Positions 1-11,649 are shown, counted from the first letter of the stretch. The stretch is DNA of 64,000 nucleotides from Pachyrhynchus sulphureomaculatus (GCA_019049505.1 CM032453.1:12448448-12512447), one strand, 5' to 3'. Program-made: numbers and translations. The notes: generated from the sequence alone by a model not told the origin.

Positions 1-1008
1 GCGTCTATAAATTGTTCAACTTTATTACGAAAATGGGCGTTCTATGAGGAATGTGTATCGGGCGCTTAGAGCAACTTATGGTCGATTCGTCGCCGTTCTC
101 AACAGCTTGGCCTGTCATATTCAACAACTTGGCGTATTTTACGTAAGGATCTTTCTTTAAAAGCATAAAAAATTCAACTAGTGCAACAACTGAAGCCGAC
201 CGTCCTTCCGAATAGTTTCCGTTTTAGTCGTTGGGCTCTTGACAAGCTTGCAGAAGATCCACTGTTTTCGAGAAAAATTTTGTTCACCGATGAGGCCCAT
301 TTTTGGCTTAATGGGTTCGTAAATAAACAAAATGCCCGTATTTGGGGTGATGAACAACCTGAAGAGGTTCAAGAGCTGCCATTAAATCCAGAAAAAACAA
401 CTGTTTGGTGTGGTTTATGGGCCGGTGGAATAATCGGTCCATATTTCTTCAAAACAGAGGCCGGCCGGAATGTTACTGTGAATGGTGACCGTTATCGCGC
501 CATGATAACAGACTATTTGATGCCAGAAATTGAAGCCCGTGGTCTCGACGAAATTTGGTTCCAACAAGATGGCGCCACTTGCCATAGAGCCCGTGAAACC
601 ATGGCTTTACTGCTAGAGCAATTCGGTGAACAGATCGTTTCACGCTTTGCACCAGTGAATTGACCGGCTAGATCATGTGACATCACACCTCTTGACTTTT
701 TCCTTTGGGGCTATGTAAAGTCCAAAGTCTACATGGATAAGCCAGCTACAATTGAGACATTGGAGGCCAAAATTACTCGAGTCATTGGCCAAATACCACT
801 CGAAATACTCACACGCGTCATTGAAAATTGGAACTTCAGAATGGACGTTGTTAACCGTAGTCGCGGACAACATTTGAAAGAAATTATCTTTAAGAAATAA
901 TTGTAAAGAATGGTTCTTTCATATGATAATAAAGATTATAAAATAAAATTGTTTTTATTCATTTTTTTTTATTTAAAAAAAGTACCTCTAAATGAATCAC
1001 CCTTTATA
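1..1008 (+). mobile_element. Tc1/mariner-superfamily DNA transposon, left end outside or lost
   Basis: Body of a cut-and-paste element whose transposase lies at 11-900. The right end is visible as a terminal-repeat-like sequence near 992-1008 (ATGAATCACCCTTTATA), ending in a TA target dinucleotide. The matching left end (an AAAGGGTGATTCAT-type start) is not in the window, so the element is cut by the window edge or truncated. The sequence after 1008 looks like the 3' end of a different Tc1-like element, suggesting a nested insertion. Confidence 0.65.
11..900 (+). pseudogene. Broken DDE transposase of the IS630/Tc1/mariner superfamily
   Basis: The reading begins with an N-terminal helix-turn-helix piece (IVQLYYENGRSMRNVYRALR, from 11), then jumps near position 90 to SIRRRSQQLGL in another frame, so part of the DNA-binding region is deleted. 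The catalytic core is clear: FTDEAHFWLNG gives the first Asp, WFQQDGATCHRA the second, and SCDITPLDFFLWGYVK holds the third acidic residue, about 36 residues on. It ends HLKEIIFKK then TAA at 898-900. There are in-frame stops at 166-168 (TAA where Tyr is expected) and 661-663 (TGA where Trp is expected). It would have cut and joined transposon ends in the nucleus but cannot be active. Superfamily is secure; the exact clade is not. Confidence 0.8.
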
Positions 1009-1165
1009 TCTTTTTATTGTGAAATTTGAAGTTGGCCCAATACTTATGAGCAGCCAAAAAAAGTTATTTTTGTTATAAATGAATGTTATTTATAGTAGAA
1101 GATCTTTTCATAACTTAATAAATCACAAACATATTTTTGGCTCAAAACTTTTGCACGCAACTGTA
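1009..1165 (-). repeat. Tc1-like transposon end remnant
   Basis: Read on the minus strand this begins near 1165 with a terminal-inverted-repeat-like sequence (ACAGTTGCGTGCAAAAGTTT) and runs about 150 bases to the TA where the element at 1-1008 ends. No coding part is present. The assignment rests on resemblance to Tc1-type ends; there is no partner repeat in the window. Confidence 0.4.
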
Positions 1166-1880
1166 TTAGATATATTATATTTGTAATACAAAAATTACGT
1201 TAGTTTACTCCTTAATCCCTAACAGAGTCACTTTAAAATTCTGGAGCATTAAAATTAAAGAACAAATATTTTTTACCACCCAAAAACAAACTGAAAGAAT
1301 AAATATACATATGACGTTCTTAGGAATTCTCAGAAAGGCAGACTCAAAAAGCGCTTATTTACATTTAGGTTCCATTGACCTTCTTCATTTTTACCTGGCT
1401 CATCCTTAAGAGCGTTATCAATGTTATCATCGTGTCAGTATTAAAGTTGATTTTTAAAACTGTTTAGTTTTGGGAGATAGTGGCCTAAATTTTGCAAAAT
1501 TTAATGAATTGTTATTAACATGTTTGTTCCCAAATTTTTTTTTACGAAAGCCATTTTATTACGTAAAGCTAAAAAAAAATATATATAGGTTGGGAAACAG
1601 TTTTATTTTCTTATCTTCTTTAATTCTTAACGGATATCACCTCAGTATTTCAATAGCTTCAGTCTCTAACAACAATTTAATCGTTTTTGTACTAAATCGA
1701 TTTTTAAAATTTTATCGTTAGAGCTCTATAAATAATTTAATGCCACCGTTATTAACATTAGGTCGTTATTGAATATTTTATTAGCAGAGGGACATGATTT
1801 TAGAATCAAGTTAAAAAATCGATAACTCGTTTTCCGTAGTTATTGCCTTAGTATACATAAATCTTCTTGTTTTTATAGTG
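1166..1880. other. AT-rich DNA, nothing recognised
   Basis: No ORF with recognisable motifs, no inverted repeats and no RNA-gene features are visible. Short open frames here are consistent with chance. Confidence 0.6.
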
Positions 1881-1899
1881 CCATCTCTATTATTGAAGT

Positions 1900-2330
1900 T
1901 GGACTGTAGCATGGTAATTTATTCTCTATACTGGGCAATTTTTAATAAATTATGAGTGTCCAGGCCTGTCCAGTCTCGTATATTATTCAACCAGGAATAT
2001 TTTCGACGTCCTGAACCTCTTCTCCGTTCAATTTTGCCCTCCACCAACAACCGGAAAAGAGAGTATCTTGGACCCCTATAGATATGTCTCAAGTAACAAA
2101 TTTTCTGTCTTTTAACAAATGACCGCAATTCTTTATCTCTACGCATTCGCCACAGTAAATGTTCGTTACTAACATATTCTGTTAAGAAGACCTTCAATAT
2201 TCTGCGCATGATCGACTTTTCGAAAGTTCTCAAATGATTCATTGAGTACATTCCAAGGTTCAGGCCTCAACTCCATATGAAAGTACGGGATATGTATAGA
2301 CTTTTACAAACGATAACCAGTATTCACAGA
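1900..2330 (-). pseudogene. Non-LTR retrotransposon (LINE) reverse transcriptase C-terminus
   Basis: The minus-strand translation shows the C-terminal block seen after the RT palm in many insect APE-type LINEs: LSYGVEA, then MNHLRTFEKS, a run resembling RRILKVFLTEYVSNEHLL, then YLRHIYRGPRYSLFRLLVEG and WLNNIRDWTGLDTHNLL. A stop codon splits it near 2252. The catalytic RT domain and endonuclease are absent, so this is a 5'-truncated dead copy. Its upstream side runs towards the TA tract at 2374. The same block recurs in LINE J (34905-35590). Confidence 0.7.
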
Positions 2331-2370
2331 AAGAATAAATTCCAGTCTTTTTCTTTTCATACAAAAATAA

Positions 2371-2373
<3 letters not shown>

Positions 2374-2452
<79 letters not shown>
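2374..2452. repeat. (TA)n microsatellite
   Basis: About 39 uninterrupted TA units. Open frames through it (repeating Tyr-Ile) are artefacts of the repeat. Confidence 0.97.
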
Positions 2453-2454
<2 letters not shown>

Positions 2455-2823
2455 CTTTACATAGACACGAATCAAATGAAAATCACGAGTTCGACACACT
2501 AAACAATAAAGTTGGCATCCAAGGAAGACGTGGTCATATTTATTATTGATTTTTTTAGAAAAAGAAATGATTTGTAAAAAAAAAAACATGTTGTCAATGG
2601 CAAATAAGACATCAGCAGTTTAAGTTAGATTAATTATAATTTAATACAATAAATACAGCACAATTAAAAAACAAACTTTTCCGTAAATTTTTATAAATTT
2701 ACTTTCTTTATCGAATAAAAAAGTAAAAGCAGACAGCCCTAAAAATAAACACTTTCTTTTTTTCCCTTTACCCTTAAGATATGAGATGGTTTCGAGGTGA
2801 GTAACTTATTTTTATATTCAAAA
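2453..2823. other. AT-rich spacer, nothing recognised
   Basis: A homopolymer-rich stretch between two TA tracts. I see no coding motif or repeat shared with other parts of the window. Confidence 0.6.
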
Positions 2824-2857
2824 CTATATATATGTATATATATATATATATATATAA

Positions 2858-2940
<83 letters not shown>
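2824..2940. repeat. (TA)n microsatellite abutting a Helitron-like end
   Basis: A TA tract with a few G or A interruptions. It ends exactly where the CTAG of the neighbouring Helitron-like element begins, so the element sits at the edge of, or inside, a TA array. Confidence 0.97.
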
Positions 2941-2941
<1 letters not shown>

Positions 2942-3824
2942 TAGCTGGGCCCGCGGCTCCGCTCGCGTGGACTTGATTCACTACTATCGTCACTGCTTAT
3001 TCCTTATGTTACCCAACGTAATAAAATATCTCCCATTATTTCTCCTTATCTCCCAATATTTCTCCTTATTTCCCATTATCTCTACATAATTTCCATTATC
3101 TAGGCTTATCTCTGCTCATCTCCCATTATTTCTCCTTATCTCCCATTATTTCTCCTTATCTCCCATTATTTCTCCTTATCTCCCATTATCTCACCTTATT
3201 TCCCATTATCTAGGCTTATCTCGACTTATCTCCCATTATTTCTCCTTATCTCCCATTATTTCTCCTTATCTCCCATTATCTCACCATAACTCCCATTATT
3301 TAGACTTATCTCTGCTTATCTCCCATTATCTCTCCTTATCTCCCATTATTTATACTTATCTCCCATTATCTCACCTTATCTCCCATTATCGAGGCTTGTC
3401 TCAACTTATCTCCCATTATTTCTTCTTATCTCCAATTATCTCACCTTATCTCCCATTATCTAGGCTTATATCGGATTATATAGAACATATGTATAAATTT
3501 ATAAAAATACGTAAATCGGATAAGTGGTTCTCGAGTGATAAGCGCACTAACGGACAGACAGACAGACAGAGAGACGTTGCATTTTATATATATTGTATTC
3601 TTTGCTACATGATATTGTTCCATATTTAATGCTTTAGGGAGTGTATTGCAAGAGAACGCGCTAGCGGCAAACTTTTCTCCGACTTAATTCACTATTATCG
3701 TCACTGCTTATTCCTTATGTCACCTAATAAAATGTAGCCTATAACCTGGCCAGAGAACATACGTATGGTTAAAAAAAAGCACGTAAATCGGATAAGTAGT
3801 TCTGCAGTGATAAGCACACTAACG

Positions 3825-3856
<32 letters not shown>

Positions 3857-5370
3857 GACAGAGAGACATTGCATTTTATATATATTATAGATATTCTCTG
3901 CTACATAATATTGTTCCATATTTAATGGTTTGGACTGTGTATTGCAAGAGAACGCGCTAGCGGCAAACTTTGTCCGACTTCATTTACTATTATTGTCACT
4001 GCTCATTCCTTATGCTACCTATCGTAATAAAATATAGCCTATAACCTGGCCGGAGAAGATATGTATGTTTAAAAAAAAAAAGTACTAAAATCGGATAAGT
4101 GATTCTCCAGTGATAAGCGCACTAACGGACAGACAGACAGACAGAATACCTTGCATTTTATATATATTATAGATGTAATAAAATATATACCTATAACCTG
4201 GTCAGAGAACATATGTATGAATTTAAAAAATCACTTAAATCGGATAAGTGGTTCTCGAGGGATAAGCGCATTAACGGACAGACAGACAGACAGACAAACA
4301 TTGCATTTTATATATATTATAGAAATAGATTATTTTTATTATTATATAACCTGGCCAAAGAATATATGCATGAATTTAAAAAAAGACAGGTAAATCTGAT
4401 AAGTGGTTCCTGCGTGATAAACGCACTAATGGACAGACAGACAGACAGAGAGACATTGCATTTTATATATATTATAGACTATAGATTATAGATATTCTCT
4501 GCGACATAATATTGTTCCATATTTAATGGTTTTAGGCTGTGTATTACAAGGGAACGCGCCAGCGGCAAACTTATTTGCAACATCATTCACTATTTTACGT
4601 CACTGCTCATTCTTTATGCTACCTATCGTAATAAAATATAGCCTATAACCTGGCCAGAGAACATATGTATGTTTAAAAAAAAAAGTACGTAAATCGGATA
4701 AGTGGTTTTTCAGTGATAGGCGCACTAACGGACAGACAGACAGACAGACAGACAGACAGAGAGACGTTGCATTTTATATATATTATAGATGTAATAAAAT
4801 ATATATCTAAAACCTGGTCAGAGAACATATGTACGAATTTAAACAATCACGTAAATCGGATAAGTGGTTCTCGAGGGATAAACGCACTAACGGACAGACA
4901 GACAGACAGAGAGAGGTTGCAATTTGTTTATATTATAGGTATAGATTATTATTATTATTATTATTATATAACCTGGCCAAAGAATATATGTATGAATTTA
5001 AAAAAAGACGTAAATCGGATAAGTGGTTCTTGCGTGATAAACGCACCAGTGGACAGACAGACAGACAGAGAGACATTGCATTTTATATATATTATAGATT
5101 CTAGATATTCTCTACTACATAATATTGTTCCATATTTAATGGTTTAGACTGTGTATTGCAAGGGAACGCGCTACCGATAAACTTATGCTACCTATCGTAA
5201 TAAAATATAGCCTTTAACCTGGCCAGAGAACACATGTCTGTTTTAAAAAAAAAACGTACGTAAATCGGATAAGTGGTTCTCCAGTGATAAGGTCACTAAC
5301 GGACAGACAGACAGAGAGACAGACAGACAGACAGACAGAGAGACGTTGCATTTTATATATATATTATAGA
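2941..5370 (-). mobile_element. Non-autonomous Helitron-like element with internal tandem repeats (copy Y1)
   Basis: Read on the minus strand it starts with TCTATAATATATATATAAAA after an A (5371 on the plus strand is T) and ends CCGCGGGCCCAGCTAG followed by T. An imperfect GC-rich hairpin with a CGCG/CGCG stem lies a few bases before the CTAG. A 5' TC, a 3' CTRR with a nearby hairpin, and insertion between A and T define Helitrons. Inside are a 20-bp minisatellite (3020-3475) and nine longer units. Each unit has a GACAGACAGA core, the phrase AAATCGGATAAGTGGTTC and an AACCTGGCCAGAGAAC-type segment. There is no Rep/helicase coding sequence, so it depends on another element. A second copy in the opposite direction is at 21888-23697. 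Confidence 0.7.
3020..3475. repeat. 20-bp minisatellite inside Helitron-like copy Y1
   Basis: Tandem units near TCTCCCATTATTTCTCCTTA, about 22 copies, with variants TCTCACC and TAGGCTTA recurring in blocks. The reverse-complement version lies at 23335-23625 in the sister element, so the array belongs to the element. Confidence 0.93.
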
Positions 5371-6499
5371 TATAATCGTATATCTCTTCTACCGTATGGT
5401 GTAGGGCACTATATATTTTTATATAATTTTGTAGATATTTCAAATGTAAGAATAAAATTTGATATAGCCCAATTTAATGGGTGAAACGCATCGTTTCCTT
5501 GGTGGTCCGGAAATGAAGAAGAGCTGAGGACCATATTCCGACAATGAAGGATGAGTCCATTATCGGGGCGCAGTCGCGAGTAGAATCCGAGTATGTCTAG
5601 TTAATGACTAGCTGTAAACCACCGATTAGTAATCATTGATAATTCCAAATGAGACTTTGACGCAACGTCTGCGACTATGAAGCTAGAACAACACTGATCC
5701 ACGGATGGTCTTTCAGACCTACAAGGAAATATCTTTCTTCATCCGTAAATCCCTACGCACTAACATAAACAAACACACCAAATATAAATATGCGACATAT
5801 ACGGTAGTTGTAACTGAGAACGCTAGTCAAAAAACAATCCAGTGATCATAATGGTACTCGTCAACACTGTAAAATTATGGAATTACTTTGTCTAAATAGC
5901 CATTAAGTTTTGTTAAAAAAAATTACTCTAACCCCCCTTTTAATTAATATCTAGGTATGCTACCGACTGGCAAAACCATTAGACCAGTAAAGAAAGCGGA
6001 CTAAAGTGGACCCTTGGTTGGACGCCAAAAGTTTAATTAGCTTTTTTGGTGTCTAGCTTCAATAAAATACGTTTTATGATACGTTATCTAAGACAATATC
6101 GGGCACTGCACTGAGGGAATAGTGAGTGGTCTGTTTTCTTGGAAATCGACAGTACAATGTGAAGTAAAGGGTTCAGCTAAGAAGTTGGCTTTCTCAACAG
6201 ATGTTGTCATTGTAATATCTGGCCGTGTGAGTGGTGGCATAGTGGATTTAGTGAAATTTTTATGAATGGCCTTAACGACTAACTAAAAGGGCCTAAAATT
6301 GTTGGGGCAGGCAAGAAGTTTGATTTTAATTCTTTGATTGTGACCATGGTTGGTTTCGTTGATAATTTCTTTTCATCTATTCTGGGTACGACCAAAGATG
6401 TTACGATTTATGACCTTAGGATTTTCACGCTTCTGTCGGTAGGCAAGATGTTTAAAAGCAACAGCTTTTTGCATTTTCGGTGAAACTAAATCTTGTCGT
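5371..6499. other. Non-coding region, nothing recognised
   Basis: More GC-balanced than its surroundings for parts of 5480-5760, but every frame is broken by stops. I see no inverted repeats, RNA motifs or homology to other parts of the window. Confidence 0.5.
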
Positions 6500-6770
6500 T
6501 GGACAGCCAAAGAAATTTCTCAAGAACATTTAGCTTTGGCAAATTGTCACATGCGACAAGACTTGGGTGTTTACCGAGCTCCCACATGAAGCAGGAGTCG
6601 ATATAATGGGTTCATAATGACTCACCATCTTAAAAGAAAGTGAAAACTCAGTCATCTTCGGGAAAGTTGATGATATCAACCGTGTTTCGGAACCTCGAAG
6701 TCCCGTTTACTTATTGAACATATGACAAAAGGGTTTATCTGTAGTGGATAGGTTAACAAAAGGACAATCG
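6500..6770 (+). pseudogene. Very degraded mariner transposase trace
   Basis: Pieces resembling the mariner catalytic region appear in shifting frames: CDKTWVF near 6560 (like the first-Asp motif DETW) and KKVKTQSSSGKLMISTVF near 6640-6700 (like the conserved block just before FWD). Stops and frameshifts are dense. The call rests on short matches only and could be wrong. Confidence 0.3.
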
Positions 6771-7295
6771 AAAACCCGAAGTATGAAGAAAGAAATACGT
6801 CCAAATAAATGGCGTAACAAAACTCTGCTCGAACAGAAATCTATCCTAGGTTACAACGTCCACCCTATTGAAACAAAAACAACCGAATCCTGTTTGGATG
6901 GATTGAAATAACTTAAAATAACCGGTCAAGTTTAAGTTGAACTTGCACAATTAGTGTTCCGTACGTTGATTGCTTTTAAAATAAAAAATGTTGTAACGGT
7001 GTTATAAAATGATCAGTGACTTCATAAAACACACCCCAAATGAGTTTTCAACAAAGTTTATTTCCAATCTTTACCGAAAACTGATGACCTTGAAACTTGT
7101 TTTTTTTTTTCATATACCAGATAAATTATTAAAAGTAATGCACTCGTGATAATTTTCATTCAATCTACACCCCGTGGAGAATATTTCAGAAATTTTTCAA
7201 AATTTTTTGATTAGTACTTTTCGAGATAAGGTGGGGGAACAGCGATTTTTCGCGATTTTTAAAAATATACAAAGAAAAGTGTGCGCAAGTATTAC

Positions 7296-7473
<178 letters not shown>

Positions 7474-7511
7474 AAAGAGGAAGGACAGTAACAGGGCACT
7501 GGCAACAAACA

Positions 7512-8415
7512 ATCCTAAGTTTAACTGCTGGGAAACGCCCTTATAAGGAGAAGAGATGAGCAATCAAAGATCTAAAGGCTCTAGTATCTGCTTTTTATTT
7601 TTATTATCGAGCTTTCGCTGCCTAATGGTAGCTTCTTCTGGATTCTAAAAATGCAAACCAGGTACAGAAAACAAACCAAAACGTTCGTTCTTTAAAACGT
7701 GATTAAATGAATTGTACGACTGAATGTGAAATTACTTACAAAAATTTAGCAGTTAGTTCATCTCTGGTGAAGACAATGAAATTTGCATTTTTGTTGGCCA
7801 GGTGGTATGCATGATTACACAAAACATGATTAAAAGACACTTAGAGAGTTACACAAATATTAAAAATAAAAATTTTATCAATAAACATTAGTTAAAACAC
7901 TTTTTAAAGACAGAAACACAACTGCAAGAAACCATGATGTTGAAATGGTACTCCATTTTAAAATTTTGTGACGTCGAGTTTAGTAACTATTTAGTGATCT
8001 TTGAGTCCGAACCGGACAAAGTTGGTAGTCTATGTCGTCATCAGGTCGACAAAAAAAGCATTAAAGTTAGGGATGTGGTAAATTTTTTAGGTAGATGCTA
8101 CCACATCCCTAACTTTAATGCTTTTTTTGTCGACCTGATGACGACATAGACTACCAACTTTGTCCGGTTCGGACTCAAAGATCACTAAATAGTTACTAAA
8201 CTCGACGTCACAAAATTCATTTAATCACGTTTTAAAGAACGAACGTTTTGGTTTGTTTTCTGTACCTGGTTTGCATTTTTAGAATCCAGAAGAAGCTACC
8301 ATTAGGCAGCGAAAGCTCGATAATAAAAATAAAAAGCAGATACTAGAGCCTTTAGATCTTTGATTGCTCATCTCTTCTCCTTATAAGGGCGTTTCCCAGC
8401 AGTTAAACTTAGGAT
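7512..8415. mobile_element. Foldback (long inverted repeat) element with 317-nt arms
   Basis: The right arm 8099-8415 (317 nt) is an inverted copy of 7512-7713 plus 7966-8080, which also total 317 nt. The loop 8081-8098 is 18 nt. The left arm is split by a 252-bp insertion at 7714-7965. The outer end begins ATCCTAAGTTTAACTGCTGG. TA tracts lie on both sides (with a 40-bp non-TA stretch at 7472-7511), which suggests insertion into the TA array of repeat X. No protein is encoded; open frames across it are palindrome artefacts. An 86-nt piece of one arm recurs at 60601-60686, supporting a mobile origin. Confidence 0.85.
7714..7965. mobile_element. 252-bp insertion in the left foldback arm with AATT duplication
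   Basis: Aligning the two arms shows this segment only on the left. AATT occurs at 7710-7713 and again at 7962-7965, while the right arm has it once, as expected for a 4-bp target duplication. The insert has no ORF of note and no obvious terminal inverted repeats. Loss of the matching piece from the right arm is less likely, because the duplication would then be a coincidence. Confidence 0.6.
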
Positions 8416-8417
8416 AT

Positions 8418-8419
<2 letters not shown>

Positions 8420-8485
<66 letters not shown>
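8420..8485. repeat. (TA)n microsatellite, right part of the interrupted tract
   Basis: About 32 TA units immediately right of the foldback element; together with 7298-7471 it would have formed the single TA tract of repeat X. Confidence 0.95.
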
Positions 8486-8489
<4 letters not shown>

Positions 8490-8724
8490 TTTACTCGCGT
8501 TTTCACAAGCTCTCATTTGACACCACACTCGATGGCCTACTAAAAAAACTAACCCCTTATGTCAAAATTTTACTTTCAAAACTACACGGCTTTCCTATAT
8601 TATTACCAAATTTCAACATTCTATGACAAATAGTTTCGGAGAAAATCGGGTGTGATAAACAGATGGACGGACAGACAGACACCGAAGTCATCATATAAGT
8701 GTTCCGTACGGAACACTAAAAACG

Positions 8725-9343
8725 AACCCGGAACTAAGTGAATTCGCGTAGATACAAGTTATACAGATTTTTTTAAACTTTGTGAGTTTTTCTTTATAGA
8801 AAGTTAGAGAACTTAAAACAAAAACATCCTCGTAATAATGTGTGTAAATTGATGGAAAACATTTTACATTTTTATTATTTTAAAGAGATATTATAAAATA
8901 TTAAAATAAAATAAAATAAAATAAATAATAAATTATCTCTATATTTGCGTATTTTGTTCATAACGTATAAAAAAATCTCAATTAGAAGATAAATTTCGCA
9001 TATCACACTGTTACCATTCGTACGAGACGAACTTTAAAATTTAAAAATCCCGATCCAAAAATAAAATATTACACTTTTTAAACTGATGTGATACTAACTT
9101 AAAAATAAAATTTAAAAAAATAAGAAATCGAGGTCAAAGTACTTCCAGACTTTTAAAAATTAAATGCCGGCATTAAACGATTGTTTTCATTCGTAGTAAT
9201 TTTCCCACCAAAGGCACTTTAAAAGGATACGTATTGGTTTAGCTTATCGATAAAGGATGTAAATATGATACGATAACGGGCTATCTAATCAAATAATAAA
9301 TAACTATAAACAGGGAATAAATAAATAGTACCACGTTATTAAA
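8725..9343. other. AT-rich DNA, nothing recognised
   Basis: Contains a short (AAAAT)n run near 8900-8925. No coding motifs or shared repeats seen. Confidence 0.6.
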
Positions 9344-9734
9344 GGAAAATATTAGAGAGTTTCAGTGCAGTCCGAGATGTAAATGTAGGACTTTAACGTA
9401 AAGAACTATACACTAAACACTTTCTAATGTAACAATTAATTTTCCTTTAAAAGGAAACATGCACTGGATAACTACTTTTCAGACGTCTTGGACAATTTTA
9501 GTACTTCCCAAGGGTATGGTGATGAAAACTTATTGAAGAAATTAATAAATATACACAAATTTGGGTTCAATATTTATAATTCTACTTTTTACATGTGAAC
9601 AAAATAATACGAAATATACTTGAATATTCTATAATCCAAACTATAGAATCAGAATGATTAAGGTATTATTTAAGGTAGGCCTCAAGCCTATAAGTCATCA
9701 GACAACTTGAAAAATATCTTAGAAAGTTCCAAAG
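9344..9734 (+). repeat. Diverged direct repeat, left copy
   Basis: Shares ordered blocks with 9881-10183: GATGTAAATGTAGGACTTTA, ACGTAAAGAACTAYACAC, CATAATTCTACTTTTTACA-like, CTATAGAATCARAATG and TCATCAGACAACTTGAAAAA. This copy carries about 90 extra bases. No coding content is visible. Confidence 0.75.
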
Positions 9735-9880
9735 GAAACTCCATGAACGTTAAAGTTGAATATATGTCGTAATGAGTCTGACACAAAGTATGATAGGCAA
9801 ACAAGAAGGTCGATTCAAACAAAATTTAAAGCACATGGGGTACAGTAGATCAGGAATATCAAATATTACTGAACATATGA

Positions 9881-10183
9881 AAAATATTAGACAGTTTCAG
9901 TACAGTCTAAGATGTAAATTTAAGACTTTAACGTAAAGAACTACACACCAAATACTTTCTATTGTAACTTGCCACATTACAACTTTTGGCTCATCGTTTC
10001 GTCACTTTCCTAAATTCATATTCATAATTCTACTTTTTTACACTTGAACAAAATAATATGAAATATATTTCAATACCCTGTCATTAAAACTATAGAATCA
10101 AAATGGCTAAGGTATTGTTTAAGATAGGCCTCAAGTTAGCCTATAAGTCATCAGACAACTTGAAAAATATCTTAGAAAGTCCA
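9881..10183 (+). repeat. Diverged direct repeat, right copy
   Basis: Second copy of the unit at 9344-9734, separated by about 145 bp. Both end in ATATCTTAGAAAGT followed by a C-C-A stretch. Divergence is clearly higher than in the 405-bp duplication at 20845. Confidence 0.75.
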
Positions 10184-10310
10184 TGAATTTGTCAGTTTAA
10201 CTCGAGTAAAATATGATTTTAATATAAATAGTCCACTTTTTAATCTCTGGAGCAGTCAATGGTCCCTCCTGATAGTTAGTGAGGCGCGAAAAAGCTTAAA
10301 AATAAAATAT

Positions 10311-10370
10311 TTGGTGTAGTGGTGATAAGTGTTGTATAGCGTCATTGTACCAAAGACTCAATTCCCAACA
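10311..10370 (+). other. tRNA-like sequence (possible tRNA pseudogene or SINE head)
   Basis: TGGTGTAGTGGTG matches an RNA polymerase III A box, and about 35 nt later AGACTCAATTCCCA is a poor B-box match (expected GGTTCGAATCC). I cannot fold a cloverleaf with a sound acceptor stem. At most it is a decayed tRNA-derived piece. Confidence 0.25.
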
Positions 10371-11640
10371 TAAAGGGGTCTACAATTAACGTTGAAAATT
10401 TACTAGCTTTGTTTAGCAGTTGATCTAACAAAATGCAAGGGGCTATTCACGTTCACCTTATTATTTAATTATAGTAGCAATAAATGGAATAAGTTTTGAG
10501 CCCTTGATATCTCAGAATGAGTTAACCAACTGACTGAACGGTAAGGTACCCTAGCCAAAAGTTAAATTTAAAAATATTTATGGTAAAAAATAAACGTTAA
10601 ATTAAAAATGCACTGTACTACAGCAAAACGTCCTCTACTACGGCCCTGGAAAAATTGTTTCTTAAAAATAATGTCGTTTAAAAGTAAACTGTCAAATTCC
10701 AAGCACTCTTCGAAGCTACCGATAAAATTAGTATTATTATGACATTTCTTGCCGAATATTCTCTTTTAGTTGTTATAAGATGCGACGTGTTTTATTTTAA
10801 ACTTTAGTATTGAGATATCATTACAAGAACAAGATCCTTCGGCCTGAAATCAGGGCTACGTGAAGGCAAACGAAGGTCACGTCCTTTGCAAATCGATCTA
10901 GTTGGGAATATGTTGTAACAATTTTGGTAGGAAAGTTACAGATCATATTGGTATAATTCTTATGGATCTCTACTGTGTCGATTGAATAAATGATCCTGAT
11001 GTTTCACCGATCATCCTGCGGGCTCCTTTAGAACTTGTTCCAAGAAGCGATTTCTTCGGAATGTAGAACGAAACTGAGATTGGAATTTGAAGACGTTTAT
11101 AAAACGTTTAAACACTTAATGAACAAAGTTAAGTTTGTCTCTCCAGCTAGACGAGTTCGTAAAATTAGTCAAATAAATTTTGAACTTCTTAATAGGACAC
11201 CCGTTATATATTTTCCTTAAATAGCCACTGACTTTAACAGGACATAATTACCCGTATAATATCCATCAAAAATTAATTAAAAATCCAATTTAAGTAAATT
11301 CAAAATTATATAGCAATTTACCTTCAATTAAAGACTTAAAAATAAAGTAAAAGCTGACGACGGCAATTTGACGTCTAATTTCAAAAAAGTCTATAATTAT
11401 AGATTCTATATTTTTATATTATAATATATGGATTTAAATTTCAAAGGTTTCGACGGATATTATGCCTTATTTCTAGCAAGATATGCTATATAATCTTTAA
11501 AAAACTGTTTTTTGAAAATCCTTCGACACACATCAATTTAGTTTTTAATATAAACTTTATTTTAAGCAAATGGGCTTTTCTTTGTGTTAGTTCTCTTGGT
11601 TTGTTTTTTAACTTTAATCTTTTTAATGTGCAATAATAGT
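10371..11640. other. AT-rich DNA, nothing recognised
   Basis: Includes a 61-codon open frame at 11035-11220 without recognisable motifs or an obvious promoter. I do not call it a gene. Confidence 0.5.
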
Positions 11641-11649
11641 TATCTAATC

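Noticed and set aside
2941..2970. CpG-island-like promoter in the GC-rich 30 bp
   Set aside because: The GC-rich piece is the hairpin terminus of the Helitron-like element and recurs at 23664-23697 in the same role.
3020..5342. CRISPR-like array in the regularly repeated region
   Set aside because: The units are contiguous minisatellites and GACA-core repeats with no unique spacers, in eukaryotic DNA, bounded by Helitron-like ends.
7934..8149. 71-codon open frame in the middle of the foldback element
   Set aside because: It crosses the hairpin loop and its second half is the complement of its first half; an artefact of the palindrome.
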